Below the pieces are notes generated by a model that worked only from the letters and a program-made list of their open reading frames with translations, ran no database searches and was not told where the DNA came from. From Marsupella aquatica (lineage: Eukaryota > Marchantiophyta), in assembly GCA_973895155.1 (NCBI GenBank), contig OZ316898.1, positions 19,034,001 to 19,098,000 of the forward strand: a stretch of DNA of 64,000 nucleotides, given 5' to 3'. Within the stretch, counting starts at the first letter, position 1. The number at the start of each line of letters is the position of its first letter. Both the position numbers and the translations under genes were made by a program. Positions 25,110 through 36,437 of this stretch are shown here, piece by piece.

Positions 25110-26981
25110 TCAGTTTTAAATGTGGATCAGTAGTCTGGAAAAAACCAAGTTTCGGGTGGATAACAGTGATATTTGAGACCATTTTGTGGATGCATCTATG
25201 ACAGCTAGGAAAAAGCGGAATGGGCCACTAGGAGGGTCTATCGGTCCACAAACATCGGCGTGTATGCGTTCCAGAAAGTTGGGGATTTGCCGTTCAGTTG
25301 TGGATGGGGAACTCAAGGTCGTATTATTAACTTGCCTTGTGAGCAGGCTAAACAGGGGTCTTTCATTGACGTGGGGTGTACAGTTGCTGGTATTCCCTGA
25401 GTTTCCTTGATAAGTTTATGGAACATTGTCATTCCAGGGTGGCCCAACCTCCTGTGCCAAATCTCAGTTATTGTGCTCTGTGATGTATCAGTAGGAAAGC
25501 TTTGGATATTAGTGATATAGCAACTGGTGGTGATGCACTCAGGGTCTCTAGAATCTCTGTATTAGGTGGTTCCTTAAAGGTAATGTACAATACTTCCCGT
25601 CCATTTTGGATACTGGTCTGATATGTAATTTATTAGCTCGGATGTCTCCAAAGCTCAATAGATTTCTTGTGGCCTTTGGGGCATATATAGCTGACTTTAC
25701 CCGAATCACTGTTCCTTGGGGTAAGGTAACTATTGCTGGTCCATATCCCTCTTCCAATTGATGTTGGCCCATTATCAATTGTAAGTTTCCTTTGTGATGG
25801 TGTAATGTGCTGAAAGTATTCTTTGTTTTTCAAAATAGAGTGTGATGTACCACTGTCTATTATGCAATGGGAGGAATTGTCTTGTTTTAGTGATTTGTGG
25901 AATGTATAGTTTGAGTGATTTGTGGAATGTACAGTGACCATATTTATGGAAGGTATTATTTCTGCAGATTCAAGAAATGTTCCATATGTTTCGGGTTCAC
26001 TTTGTGTGATGCTTTTCTTGTATAGTTCCACTAAGTGTTTAGGGGCACGTGCGACCCAACTTTTTAATATGCCCTTTAGTTCCACAGTGAAAACAGGTAG
26101 GAGAGTTTTCGTATTTATCTCGTGAAGTGGTTTGCTGAATGATGGTTGGTCCTTTCTCGAGGTTGATTGGTGTCGCGTTGCCAATTATTCCTCGAGTTGC
26201 CACCATTATAACGACATCTTCCTCTGAAACTGCCTCTGAAAGAATTACTTCTGACCCCGCGTCCTCTGAATGAATTATCACGACCTCTGTATGAGCCTCT
26301 CCCCCTGAAGCTTCCTCGGCCACGGTAAGAGGTTCCTTCTCCTCTTTGTACTGCAGCATAATGTGTTTCCGGATTTGTTGTTGGTGGGAGGGTTCCAGGG
26401 GGCCTCTTTCGTGAGTTCTGTAATAGCAATAACTGATGTTTCTCGGCCAGGAGCATGTGTGCTATCAGCTCGGAGTATTTGGTGAAATGCATGTTCCGGT
26501 ATTGAGTAGAGAGAATCAAATTTGTGGAATGTAGAGTGGATAAAGTTTTCTCAATATGTTCTTCATCATTTACAGGTTGACCGCATATTGCTAGTTGTGA
26601 TGTTATCCTGAATAATTCGCTGTTGTATTCCGCAATCGTCTTATGATCCTGAACCCTAAGGTTGATCCAGTCATTTCTGGCTGCCTGTAGGTAAATTGTG
26701 CGAGTATGGTCAAAGCGTGATTTGAGCTTTTCCCATAGAACCCTCGGATTGCATTCGTTCATGTACAGTCTTTTCAAAGAGTCATTGAGATGATGTCGGA
26801 TTAAGATTAAGGCTTTCGCCTTTTGCTGGAGGGTTAGACCATTATCAGTTATGATCGTGTCCTGCAAGTCCTTAGAGGATAAATGGGCCTCAACATCTAG
26901 AGACCAGGACAAGTAATTTGAGCCATCAATGCTGAGGGCTTGAAATAAAAGTTTCTCAATTGCATTCGTGGAGGTTGACAT
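25110..26981 (-). pseudogene. Ty1/copia retrotransposon fragment (gag to start of integrase)
   Basis: Reading leftward on the minus strand: a gag-like ORF (26981..26115; KLKSRFDHTRTIYLQ, YNSELFRITSQLA, then an RGRGSFRGRGSYRG basic region); a zinc knuckle CFHCGTKGHIKK..C in another frame (26.04-26.36 kb); an aspartic protease with IIDSGTSHSILK (25.6-26.2 kb); a VTLPQGTVIRVKSAIYAPKATRNLLS segment in a further frame; a pre-integrase HPGMTMFHKLI..CLACSQGK (about 25,350-25,445); and the integrase start HADVCGPI..FLAVID (25.1-25.3 kb). Frame changes and stops separate these blocks, so it is dead. It is truncated inside integrase: no reverse transcriptase, RNase H or right LTR is present, and no tRNA-Met primer site was seen next to gag. 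Confidence 0.88.
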
Positions 26982-27469
26982 CCTCCTGAATTATATTAAT
27001 GTAGTATCTTTGTAAAGAGTGACTACTCTTTCTATCGGGGTGGAGTTGAAAAATTGGAATGTTGGTGAAATTGGATAGTGGAAGTTAGAATTGGAAAGTG
27101 GAGTTGGGAAGTAAAATATCTTAGCTTAATAATCAATTTTTCTTCAATTGAAATCCTCCCAAACTTCCAATTCAATTCGCTTGTAATTTCAATCTCCAGA
27201 ATTGATGAAATTGTGCAGTTTACAATGGTTCCAACCTTCAATCCTCCTTAATTTCACCAGCCTCCAATCTCTGCCCAATTTGTTTCTAAATCTTAAAAAA
27301 AATCAATCAATGAGCATCGTGCTGATAAAGTGTTGCATTATGGTAACCAACTGATTCATTCATTCCTCTCCACATCCTTACATATCATGTCTCCAAGAGT
27401 GCAGTTAGGCAGTTTGGTATGACCTAACTGGAGTAGGGTTAAGTCCAGTTAACTCTATCTCTAGTCTAG

Positions 27470-27860
27470 TTAACTTGGGTTGCAACAATAATGACTTTAT
27501 ATCCAACTCACCATATGAATTTCATTTTAGTCTACTCAAATCTTGTACCTCTCAACTCAAGGAATCCAAAGATGTATCTTTAAAAAAAAAGTGAACTTGT
27601 TTTGATATGGAAAAATTTAATCAAAACCAAATGATATGGCTTCTTTTAATACAGGGACCCATCTACAGCCAAACTAGCCATCCTTTTGGGATGTTTTAAT
27701 AAAAATACAACAAGTTTTGGAATATTTTTTAATTTTATGGGAAAACTTCAAACTTTTAAAAATTGGAAAACCCAAGTTTTTTGAAATTTTAATTTTTCTT
27801 ATAGTCAACTTTTCAGTCCATATAAAAATGTAGACCCTTGCTTATTATACAAGAGTTGCA
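27470..27860 (+). repeat. Left arm of a ~400-bp inverted repeat
   Basis: Matches the reverse complement of 29,385-29,812 with many small differences. Shared blocks in order: TTTTAGTCT, AATCTTGTACCTC, CAACT(C/T)AAGGAAT, ATCAAAACCAAAT, TTAATACAGGG, CTACAGCCAAA, AAAAATTGGAAAACCCA(A/G)GTTTTTTG-like, TCCATATAAAAATGTAGACC and ATTATACAAGAGTTGC. Confidence 0.85.
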
Positions 27861-28384
27861 TAACCGGGCTTTCTCTTTGGTCAGATTCATTACTTTTTGG
27901 ACACTTCAAATTCAAAAGATGAACATTGCATTAAAAGGTGGAACATTGTATTATAGTTCTTGATTGCCTTAACTTGAATATATGATATAGACCTCGTAAT
28001 AGTATTTGATTGATAATAAACTTAAGTGAATATCTTTAGGTACAAACAACTAACTTCTTAATTTTTGGAATACAACAAAGGGAAAATTTCACTTTAATTC
28101 TTAATATGTAATGTGCTTAGATAACCATAACAATATGAAACAAAATTAGAAAAGACTCATCTACCTACCAAGAGCATTGCTTTCTACAAATAGAATGCAA
28201 ATTACTAATACTTAAATTTTCCTTAAGATTGAAAAAATCTACGATTATTCAAATAAAAAGCTTTAAACCACACATCGGGGTATTTAAAGCAGCAAGGGAC
28301 TGTACGGCCATAAATGCTGGGCAGGGCGCAGGGAAATCCAGGATCGGGGCAGGAGAGATGGCTCACAACTCCAAACTTCATTAA

Positions 28385-28880
28385 ATTTTATTGCAAAAAC
28401 TATTTACTCATTTTTGAAACTAGAAACACCCAACTGTAGATCTTGTCGAGATCTCTCTTTTGCACCCTAGATCGCCTTCTAACGTGGACGGACAAGATTT
28501 TAAGATGCAATAAACAATGAACGGCAGAGATTGCAAAATCAATGAATCGACGGCCAGGAGCGCTTAGATTTGTTTTATTTTTAATTTGAGAAATATAAAC
28601 CCATTTACAAAACGGAAAAAACCCATCCATAGATCTCCTCGAGGTCTTTCTTTTGAGCCATAGATTGACCAATATGATAGACGGATGAGATTTGTGGAGG
28701 CAAAACAATCAGACGGCTTAGATCAATATTCCCCCCGAAATTCAAATTTTGAATCCAGCCAATCAGAGCACACCATTCGTTTTTCTATCATTTCTCCTGA
28801 AATAATAAACCATTTTTTGTGAGATTTTTTGGAGACGTAGATCTCAACAAGACCTACAATTTGAGCCATAGATCACATCC
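28385..28880 (+). repeat. Three ~195-bp diverged direct repeats
   Basis: Three copies of a segment with TAGATCT-N3-6-GAGGTCT/AGATCT, then CTTTTG(C/A)(A/G)CC-TAGAT, spaced about 193 and 208 bp (anchors near 28,437, 28,631 and 28,839). They lie between the arms of the long inverted repeat. Confidence 0.65.
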
Positions 28881-28980
28881 TATGGCTGAGGGTAGGCGCA
28901 GCTATGAGCGTCGATCGGACGGTGGAGGGCAGGCATTGCTGCGTAGCCCGTCGTTTTGCTGTATGGGATACACTTCGTAT

Positions 28981-29006
28981 GGGGACTCCGCGTTACGCGG
29001 AGCCCC
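28981..29006. repeat. Strong GC-rich hairpin
   Basis: CTCCGCGT-T-ACGCGGAG is a perfect 8-bp stem with a one-base centre. It is extended by GGGG and CCCC with one bulged A. It stands out sharply in an AT-rich setting. Confidence 0.85.
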
Positions 29007-29384
29007 TTATACTTGGATGCGTGGTTTAAGTGTTGTAATAAATTATTAATATACTAATATTTCACATCCAGATATGACAGTTCTATAAAATTAACCTTTT
29101 TGATCATTTATTCTAAAATAACACTATTATGATAAATATTATGTCTGTAAAAATTAGATTTTAAAGTATAGAATAGAGTGCATGCGTTGATTTAGCTTTA
29201 TAAGAAAACAGTTTTAGCAATCATACTAATTGAATGGGGAAAAAAACAAACCTCTATTTCAAGCCTCAGTTGATAAAAGCTTGGGGTTGTATTTTAGTGA
29301 TGCCAAAATTTGTCTAGCAACTCACACAAAATTGCTCATGTCAAAAATTGGATGGACAAAATCCCAGGTACGCAACTCTTGTAT

Positions 29385-29812
29385 AATCGGCAGAGGTCTA
29401 CATTTTTATATGGACTAAAAAGTTGGCTATACAAAATAATAAAATTTCCAAAAAACCTGGGTTTTCCATTTTTAAAAATTTTCAAGTCATGTAAAAGGTT
29501 TGGTTTTCTTCCTTTTCCATATGAAATTAAAAATATTCCTACACATGCTGGAATTTTTATTAAAATATTTTTAAAATTTTAATAAAAATCCTAAAAAGCT
29601 GGCTCATTTGGCTGTAGAACCCTGTATTAACAAAACCCATATAATTTGGTTTTGATCAACTTTTAGTATATTAAAACATGTTTGGTTTTCTTTTTAAGTT
29701 ACATTTTTTGATTCCTTAAGTTGCGAGGTACAAGACTTTAGAAGACTAAAATAAAATCTAATTTGGTCAATTGGAGATATGACCATTATAAGGAATTAAT
29801 AACTTGCCTTAT
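29385..29812 (-). repeat. Right arm of the ~400-bp inverted repeat
   Basis: Inverted partner of 27,470-27,860 (blocks listed there). The two arms enclose about 1.5 kb without a transposase. Confidence 0.85.
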
Positions 29813-30242
29813 AAAAAGGGGAGTTGCATACCTGGGGCCAAAATATCAAGTCACTTCACAAGTAATAAATCAACACAAATTCTAGTCATATAAAACATGC
29901 AATGATACAAACACTTACCTTGATCATAGTCATCATGAGAAATCTTTAAAAAAAAATGTCTCCCACTTGAGTCTATCCCCAAGTCTATCTCCCCCTAGGC
30001 CCTAGTCAAAAATATTCCTTGAATACACACCAAAAACATCATAAGCATAATCTCAAAGTTACTTACAAATTTAAGCATAATCTTGAACTATTCTCAAACC
30101 ATTAAATTATTCTATTATTATAGAATCTCTACAAACATAAGCCTATGAATTTTTATTGATCAGTAAAACATACACTTGAAGAAAAGAAAATCAAATCATG
30201 TTTTTCCTTGAAGTTGACTCTATATAAAGGTACATTGTTCCT

Positions 30243-30330
30243 CGTAATTAGTGTTATGTCCAAATTAGTGTTAGTCATACTAATTTATATGAACTTGACC
30301 CAAAAGCAAAAGTAACACTAATTGGTGTCG
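30243..30330 (+). repeat. AATTAGTGTTA-box cluster, left
   Basis: Four AATTAGTGTTA/TAACACTAATT-type boxes in both orientations, including a dyad AATTAGTGTTAGTCATACTAATT-like structure, near 30,248-30,325. Confidence 0.6.
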
Positions 30331-30439
30331 GTTTTCAAATTTATTTTTTGAGGTTTTGTTTAAATGTTTTGTTTAACATATTATTATGGAGCATCTAGAG
30401 TCGCGGGTGTCTCACTATATGGATGCCTCCCCATCACCT

Positions 30440-30700
30440 GCGAAGTTTTTAGGCCTTGGACCCCCTAAAATGTAAGAAAAAAATTTATTCTTCAACCCCT
30501 ATAAATTTGGAATATTTTTAGAATATTTCAAAAAATGGTTATAAGGACCCTAATGTTCTTATAAGTCTCAAAATTTGATTTAAAAGACCATATTGTTCTT
30601 CTCAAAAAATTCTTAAGTCTTCCCTTTGAACCAATAAAATGACCCTATACTTCGTCACACGTGATGTGCCATTTTTGTGGAAGTGAAACCCCCGAGTCTG
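30440..30700 (+). repeat. Dispersed repeat shared with 44.4-44.65 kb
   Basis: Moderately similar to 44,395-44,640 in the same order: CCCCTA..ATTTGGAATAT, TTCTTATAAGT(C/T)TCAA, ATT(G)GATTTAAA, AATAAAA(T/C), then GTGCCA/GCGCCA and GTGAAACCCC(C/T)GAG. Confidence 0.65.
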
Positions 30701-31029
30701 GAGGTGAAAGTTCTGTAGTTGTGGAGGGATTTGAGGGCTCCGCAACATTTACTTCCGCGCGCAATCATTTTTGGAGGTTTTACTTCACATCAAACAGTAG
30801 AGCATTTGGAGGTGGGGAGAGCTCTATAGTTGTGGAGGCTAAAGCATCTATTAGGATCTTTTTATGTCAGCTTATATTGAACTATCGCTCACATTGTGCT
30901 CATCAATCAATGTTAGCCTGAATGAGAGTAACAACTGAATACCCTAACAAACAGCCTGTGGTAAAAGGCTTGGTTGCCAAGAACACTTGAAGTCCCATCC
31001 TTCTGGCCTCTATTCTGGCGCCGCACAAT

Positions 31030-31190
31030 ACGAGTCAAAAAGTCACGTGAATTAGTGTTACATAACACTATTTGGCGCGCGTGGAATTAGTATTTGCTCA
31101 GAATTAGTGTGACTAACATTAATTTGTGAGTAGACCCCAAAAATGGGCGCTCTTGAATTAGTGTTACTCACCCTAATTACGGTGAATAGT
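31030..31190 (-). repeat. AATTAGTGTTA-box cluster, right
   Basis: Five or so of the same boxes. In reverse complement the cluster resembles the left one (TTAGTCACACTAATT against TTAGTCATACTAATT), so the pair could be the ends of a ~0.9-kb non-autonomous element. Confidence 0.55.
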
Positions 31191-32219
31191 GTAGTTTTTT
31201 TTCAACATGATCATTATGACTCTTACTGCACTTATGGGTTTGTTCTTGGTTTCCATTTGCCATTAAAATTGATGAGAATTTCTTTTTAACATTTGTCATT
31301 ACTAGACAAATCATGATGAATAAAATACACTTGTCTCCCCACAAAACAATTAAAAAATTATTATTTTTTGAGTTTATGAATTTGTTTGCTAGTGATGCCA
31401 GCTTTTACTTGTGCAAACTTCAAATACTTTTAAAAACATCTCATATTTTTCTAGACAAGTCCAATACATATTCATTGCACAAAAATGTTGAGAAACAATG
31501 AAGTGTAGGTGATTGCCTAGAGCTCCTTGCCTCCAAGATCATTCCTCGCTTACCCTTGTGATAACAATTTGTCATGAGAACAAGTGAGGTAACAACTACA
31601 TTGAAGAGTTGCAATGTGGATTACTCAGGGAGGTGAAAAGAACATGAGAGAGGTGGAGACGAAGAAGGGATGACAATATTATGTACCCTACTTACCGAGA
31701 AGCTCCTTCTAAATTCTTGGCACCATATTTGGGTACATCATTGGTTTTCGTCACAAAGAGTAACTTGTATGATTATGACAACAAACAACTATTCATGTTT
31801 TTCTTCTCTCTTTTACCTTTTCCCTCATTCATCTTCCCTTTTCTTTCCGCCCATCCCCGCACAAAGGAGGGCACACACAAACTACAAGGGAGATCCTTGT
31901 GCTAGGCAAGGGAGGTGCCAAGGGTTAAGAGAGAATTTTTGCGGACTTCATCACCAGGAAAGATATTAAGGGAAAAAACTAGTAAAACAAACAAATGTAA
32001 TATTACCAATGCGAGAAAAAATATTGAGCTGGACCCACATACTAGTTTGCCCTATTTGAGGACTGCGGATTTTCATCCCGTGACCTAACTCAAAGCATTC
32101 TAGACACAGAAAACCACCAGGGAAGAGCCACTTTGAGATGATGTAGTGCAACCCCTAAATCCTGCTTGCCTCCTGCCCTCCTTCTGCATGGCGCAAGGAA
32201 GCCTCCAGGATACCAAGAC

Positions 32220-32760
32220 ACATGCTGCAAATGGCAACCAGGGCTAGTCCGAGTGTGTTTTTCAAGTGTTAACATTTGCCAATTTCCACCCCATACAAAG
32301 TATTTGCCACTTTGTTTTTTTGTCTTCGAGGCCACTTTGCTACCCGCTTTGCTACCTAGCCACAAGGACCCCATTTGCCAGAGTCTGATGGTTCTTCTTA
32401 AATCTAGGGAAACCTAATGGTCATAATTTAATCCAATAAAATTCTCTAAGAAATATTATTAGAGCAGTCTACTTCAATTCACATCAGGTGACATTCACCA
32501 CTCTGGACGGGAATAAAGGAACAACCTTGACGAACAGCCTGGTAGCAATAAGAGGGCTGGATGGGAAAAAAGTAAAACCGTTAAAAATAGCCTGGTAGCG
32601 AGAAGAAGGCTACAAGGTACCAGGCTAGTTGAGTGTGGAGCACTGCAGGGCTAGAGGGGCTGGGGCGGGAGGGAATGTGGTCTGCTGGCCCCAATAAGTC
32701 CCTTTCAAAAGAAGGGGTCTCATCAGGGGTTTGTTTCCCTAGAGGGGCCCATCAAGTCTC
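32220..32760. repeat. Dispersed repeat shared with 20.8-21.2 kb
   Basis: Counterpart of the repeat at 20,760-21,220: a direct match near 32,366-32,400 and an inverted match near 32,617-32,750. Confidence 0.65.
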
Positions 32761-35514
32761 CATTGATATTATCTTGCCATTGAGTATGAAACCATTAGCT
32801 GGTTCCCACAAAAGTTTCCTAGGTTCATAAATTCATTTCAAAGGCACAAAAATTCAAAGTTACTACTCAAATTTTGAACTCAGGTATCTTAAAACCAAAA
32901 TGAAAATATCTGTTTATTGTTGCACTAGCTTCTGAGTGTCAACATATTGGATGAGCTTGTGTGGGGAAATTGAGTGAGAATGAAAATCAGCCATATGGTC
33001 TTCACTTATTTTTTTCCTACCCATGACACATGAATTAGTTCATGGACCCCTTAGCTTAGGGTTCACTTGAGCTAAAAACTTAACGCATGTAAAATGTCTG
33101 GATACAAAAAAGGGTGTGCAATGCTGGTTGCTATCTTTTCCATGACATGAATCTTTAAATAGGGCCTCCGAGAAATCAGCTGTGTACAAAATGGAAACCA
33201 TTAGACAGGAGGAAATCACAGGACATTGAATTCAACCACACCAGAGCAGATAATTAAATTTAGCTGAAAAGGCTGATCTAATTGAATTCAAACACAGCAG
33301 AGCAATTTCAATCTCTCCACGACTGATCTACTTTCATTCATTCAGAGAACAGCAAATTCACTTCATCGACGCTGCTGCAATTTAAATTCGTTTACGGCAT
33401 AGCAATTGAATTGAACGACAGGGCAACTTGTCTAATTGGTTTAATCCATAGACTATGTAGCTGAATAATTAAGAAATGGAGTCTGACAATTCGTTTTCTC
33501 CAGGAGCCTAATAAGTACATGAAAATGGCATCAACTTTGACCTTGGTCTTGGCCAGTTCTACTAACACAAGATTTCAAACATGCACCAAACTATCTAGCC
33601 TATCTAGAATCCAGTTGTCTTTCATCGACGAGCACTCGCTCGCCATAGTAAGCAATTCTAGAGACAGTCGAAAGCACCTCTAAAGACTCTAAAGATGGTC
33701 CTCAGACCAGGCATATGACCAGTAGCAACAACGAAAGAAGGTTTTGTAGCTGCACGTTTTCGTAAACCCTGCTTCCTTGTGGTCCTCCACAACACGAGTG
33801 TGTGCAGCCAGCAGGAACGTTGCAACCAGAGTTTTCAATCTTGACGATGGGCAACATTGGGAGAATTTGCTCCTACCCGAATCTTCAGGGGACATGCAAA
33901 GAATGATAAAAATTCTCGCCGTTAATTTTAGGATAATTTTCAATGGAAACTATAAAAAAATCTTACCAAAAGATGGAAGCTTCGAACTCTTGGTGATTTG
34001 AGCTAGGTCTTAATTGTATCTATATTTTGCAGATTCAAATTGATCGGCATTTTCCTATACATCTCTCGTACATTGCTCACTTCTCTCCGGATGTCCAATT
34101 GTGGGTGTTGTACGTTGATCCCCAGAGTGCCTTTGAGATTTGCTGATTCTGCTTTTCGAATTTGAGGTGCAATGCTGTGGTTCATTCATCATATATATCA
34201 TTACGAAGCACCTGTATGAAGATTAGGAAGGGTCACAAGTCAGAATTTTACACAAACCACACAGCGTCTGCTAAGGATGAAACTTTGCACAGAGCCATGC
34301 CCCTGACACTATTGTTTCAACAGAGCTTGGCTGTTATTCGTTAAACTTTCTCGTTTCATGGCTGCAGTCCTGGTGATTACAGAATAAGAGAAGACTCAAA
34401 GTCGTTGAAACCTGAAAGACTTTTTGCGTTTAGGGTTCAGAGTTTTCAACCAATTTACTTTTCTCTACAAAGCGTTATTAATAGAATTCAGTTCTTTCAA
34501 TCATGTTCATTTCCTCTTGGGCTGGCTTCATGAATGTTCTGTTTTCATATGGAATGTCATTGTACTCACATTAGTTTTGTTGTGACGACCTCCTAAACCC
34601 TTAGCTCCTATCAAGCTCTTTCTGTCCAAGCTGCTATCGAACTCGCAGACCCTGAAGCTTGGTCGTTGCAAGCTCCCCGCCTCGAATTTTTTGCTCTAAA
34701 AATTGTCCCTCAATGTTGCTGAGATGATGGCCAATCTTGCGAATCTTAAGAATGGATTGTTGTTATCTGCATCTAAATGTATCCTCAGATTGTTTGCTAA
34801 CACAGTACAAAATGACTCAACGTGGGCTTACCAGTGTTTCAATAAGAGAAGTAGTGACTGCTTAACGCTGGAGACGGGAATGAATCCCAGTTTCTGTTGC
34901 CACAACCAAGAGAAAGAGAGTTGGAGATGCAGGATTCAAATGTAGTCAAACTGTAAACACCACCAAGGCTAGCGAATCCAATGATCTGCAAATGGAGTAA
35001 GATCGAGAGTACGATCGCAACAAGAACAGAGTAATGTGTATTTTCGTCCAGAAACACAGAAAGTTAACAACATAAGAGCATTAGATAGACCTACGGAACC
35101 TCAATGTGCTGCAACGAACCCCTTTGTCACTGAACATTCTCGTGACCCCTCCCCTGAAATATACATCCCTGCCGCCAATGTGATCCATTAACCCACAAGC
35201 GCAATTTTTGCTCCACAGCAACATGCCTTGCACTTATCAGTAAGTGTAAGTTGATGGGATTTGCGCTTACAGACAAGTGCTCAAGTACAGTTATTGAAAG
35301 TCTGCACTTATATACAGTAGTTGTCCTTTAGCCAAAGTGACTTTGGACAGTTCTACACTTGCAAAATGTTCATTTGGCCAGTTCTACACTTCAAAAATGT
35401 GCAAAGTCCCATGAACCCGGGAGGAACAGGATGCCTTCCAGTTAGCAAGGATTTGCATTGAGAGAGGGAGAGAGTAATCAGGATTGGGCACTTGTTGCAC
35501 TGGAACTCTGTGTG

Positions 35515-35573
35515 TACATTTATTACACCTCTCATGTATAAAACACATTTATTACACCTCTCATGTATAAAAC
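35515..35573. repeat. ~30-bp direct duplication
   Basis: ACATTTATTACACCTCTCAT plus GTATAAAAC occurs twice head to tail, without mismatch. Confidence 0.85.
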
Positions 35574-35734
35574 AGTGTACTTGTCCAACAAATAGAGGCT
35601 TTAGAGTCCGTCAATTGATAACTAGTCACCTGGACCATCCCAGCCGCCTGATCTTGACTTCACGGCCCTCCCCATCCTGGCCTGTCCCATCCCCAACCCC
35701 GTCCAGGCCCGAGTATGGGATGGGGAGGGCTGGG

Positions 35735-35980
35735 CCAGGGAATAATGGGGAATATCTGACATTTGGATCGATTTCCACCCGGCAAGTGACAAGTTGACGT
35801 GCCCGACAACTCGGCAAGTTGTCGGTCACTCAAACCAGCCGGTTCCGGGTACGGGACGGGGAACGCCAGGCTGGGAAATAATGGGGAATATCCGACATTT
35901 GGAGCAATTTCTGCCAGACAAGTGACGAGTTGACATGCCCGACAACTCGACAAGTTGCCGGTCACTCAAACTGGGTTTGA
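35735..35980 (+). repeat. ~135-bp direct duplication, GC-richer
   Basis: Two copies (about 35,740-35,835 and 35,875-35,975), each reading AATAATGGGGAATAT(C)-GACATTTGGA..AATTTC..GACAAGTGAC-AGTTGAC and ending GTCACTCAAAC. The copies differ at scattered bases. Confidence 0.8.
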
Positions 35981-36213
35981 GTGTCCCCTTTGTAATTAAT
36001 AAGGTCATTCATATTGTCTGTACCACTTTGCATGGACATTGAGTAGAGTGATACTCTACTCTAAACATAATAAATGTCCACCAGCCCTGAAAGTATGAAC
36101 AAGGCTCCTGTTCCTAGGTCATCACATATCAAAATTTGGTATTATAGGGTGTGCATAGGTAGTCACATATCAAAATGTGGAAGGGTGTGTACTTATTGAT
36201 CTAAATATATTTT

Positions 36214-36382
36214 TGAAGTTGCTATATGGTGAATCCACTTTTCACATTTTGTCTTATTCAGATTTTGTGTCCAATATTTTGATTTTAATGTGCCTTAAGA
36301 AGGTGAATCATTTGTATTAATTTGATTTTGAATTAACTTTTGGACCCCTTTTAATTTTAGTGGGGTTAGAGTATTTTGAATG
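36214..36382 (+). repeat. ~170-bp dispersed repeat, copy 1
   Basis: Nearly identical over most of its length to 45,028-45,195: TTTTGAAG(T/C)TGCTATA, CACATTTTGTCTTATTC, TTTTGATTTTAATGTGCC, AAGGTGAATCATTTGTATTA, TTTTGGACCCCTTTTAATTT and TTTTGAATGTA. Confidence 0.9.
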
Positions 36383-36437
36383 TATCTGGCTCCCCTCATA
36401 AATGTTTAATCTTTCATTTTCAAATCATAAATGTTTA

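Larger units (their letters stand above)
26982..36437. other. Gene-free, AT-rich repeat region
   Basis: No protein family or RNA gene recognised. Specific repeats are listed separately. The stretches 29,820-30,240, 31,200-32,150 and 32,830-35,490 show only short open frames with no domain. One small minus-strand frame at 34,839-35,057 starts with a hydrophobic segment (VLVAIVLSILLHLQIIG), but nothing supports it as a gene. Confidence 0.55.

Noticed and set aside
28981-29012. Helitron 3' end (hairpin followed by CTRR)
   Set aside because: The hairpin is followed by CTTA, which does not fit CTRR, and no A|T insertion context or 5' TC end was found.
34703-35057. Opposing small frames, one with a hydrophobic segment
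   Set aside because: They overlap on opposite strands, are short, and lack any recognised family or splice context.
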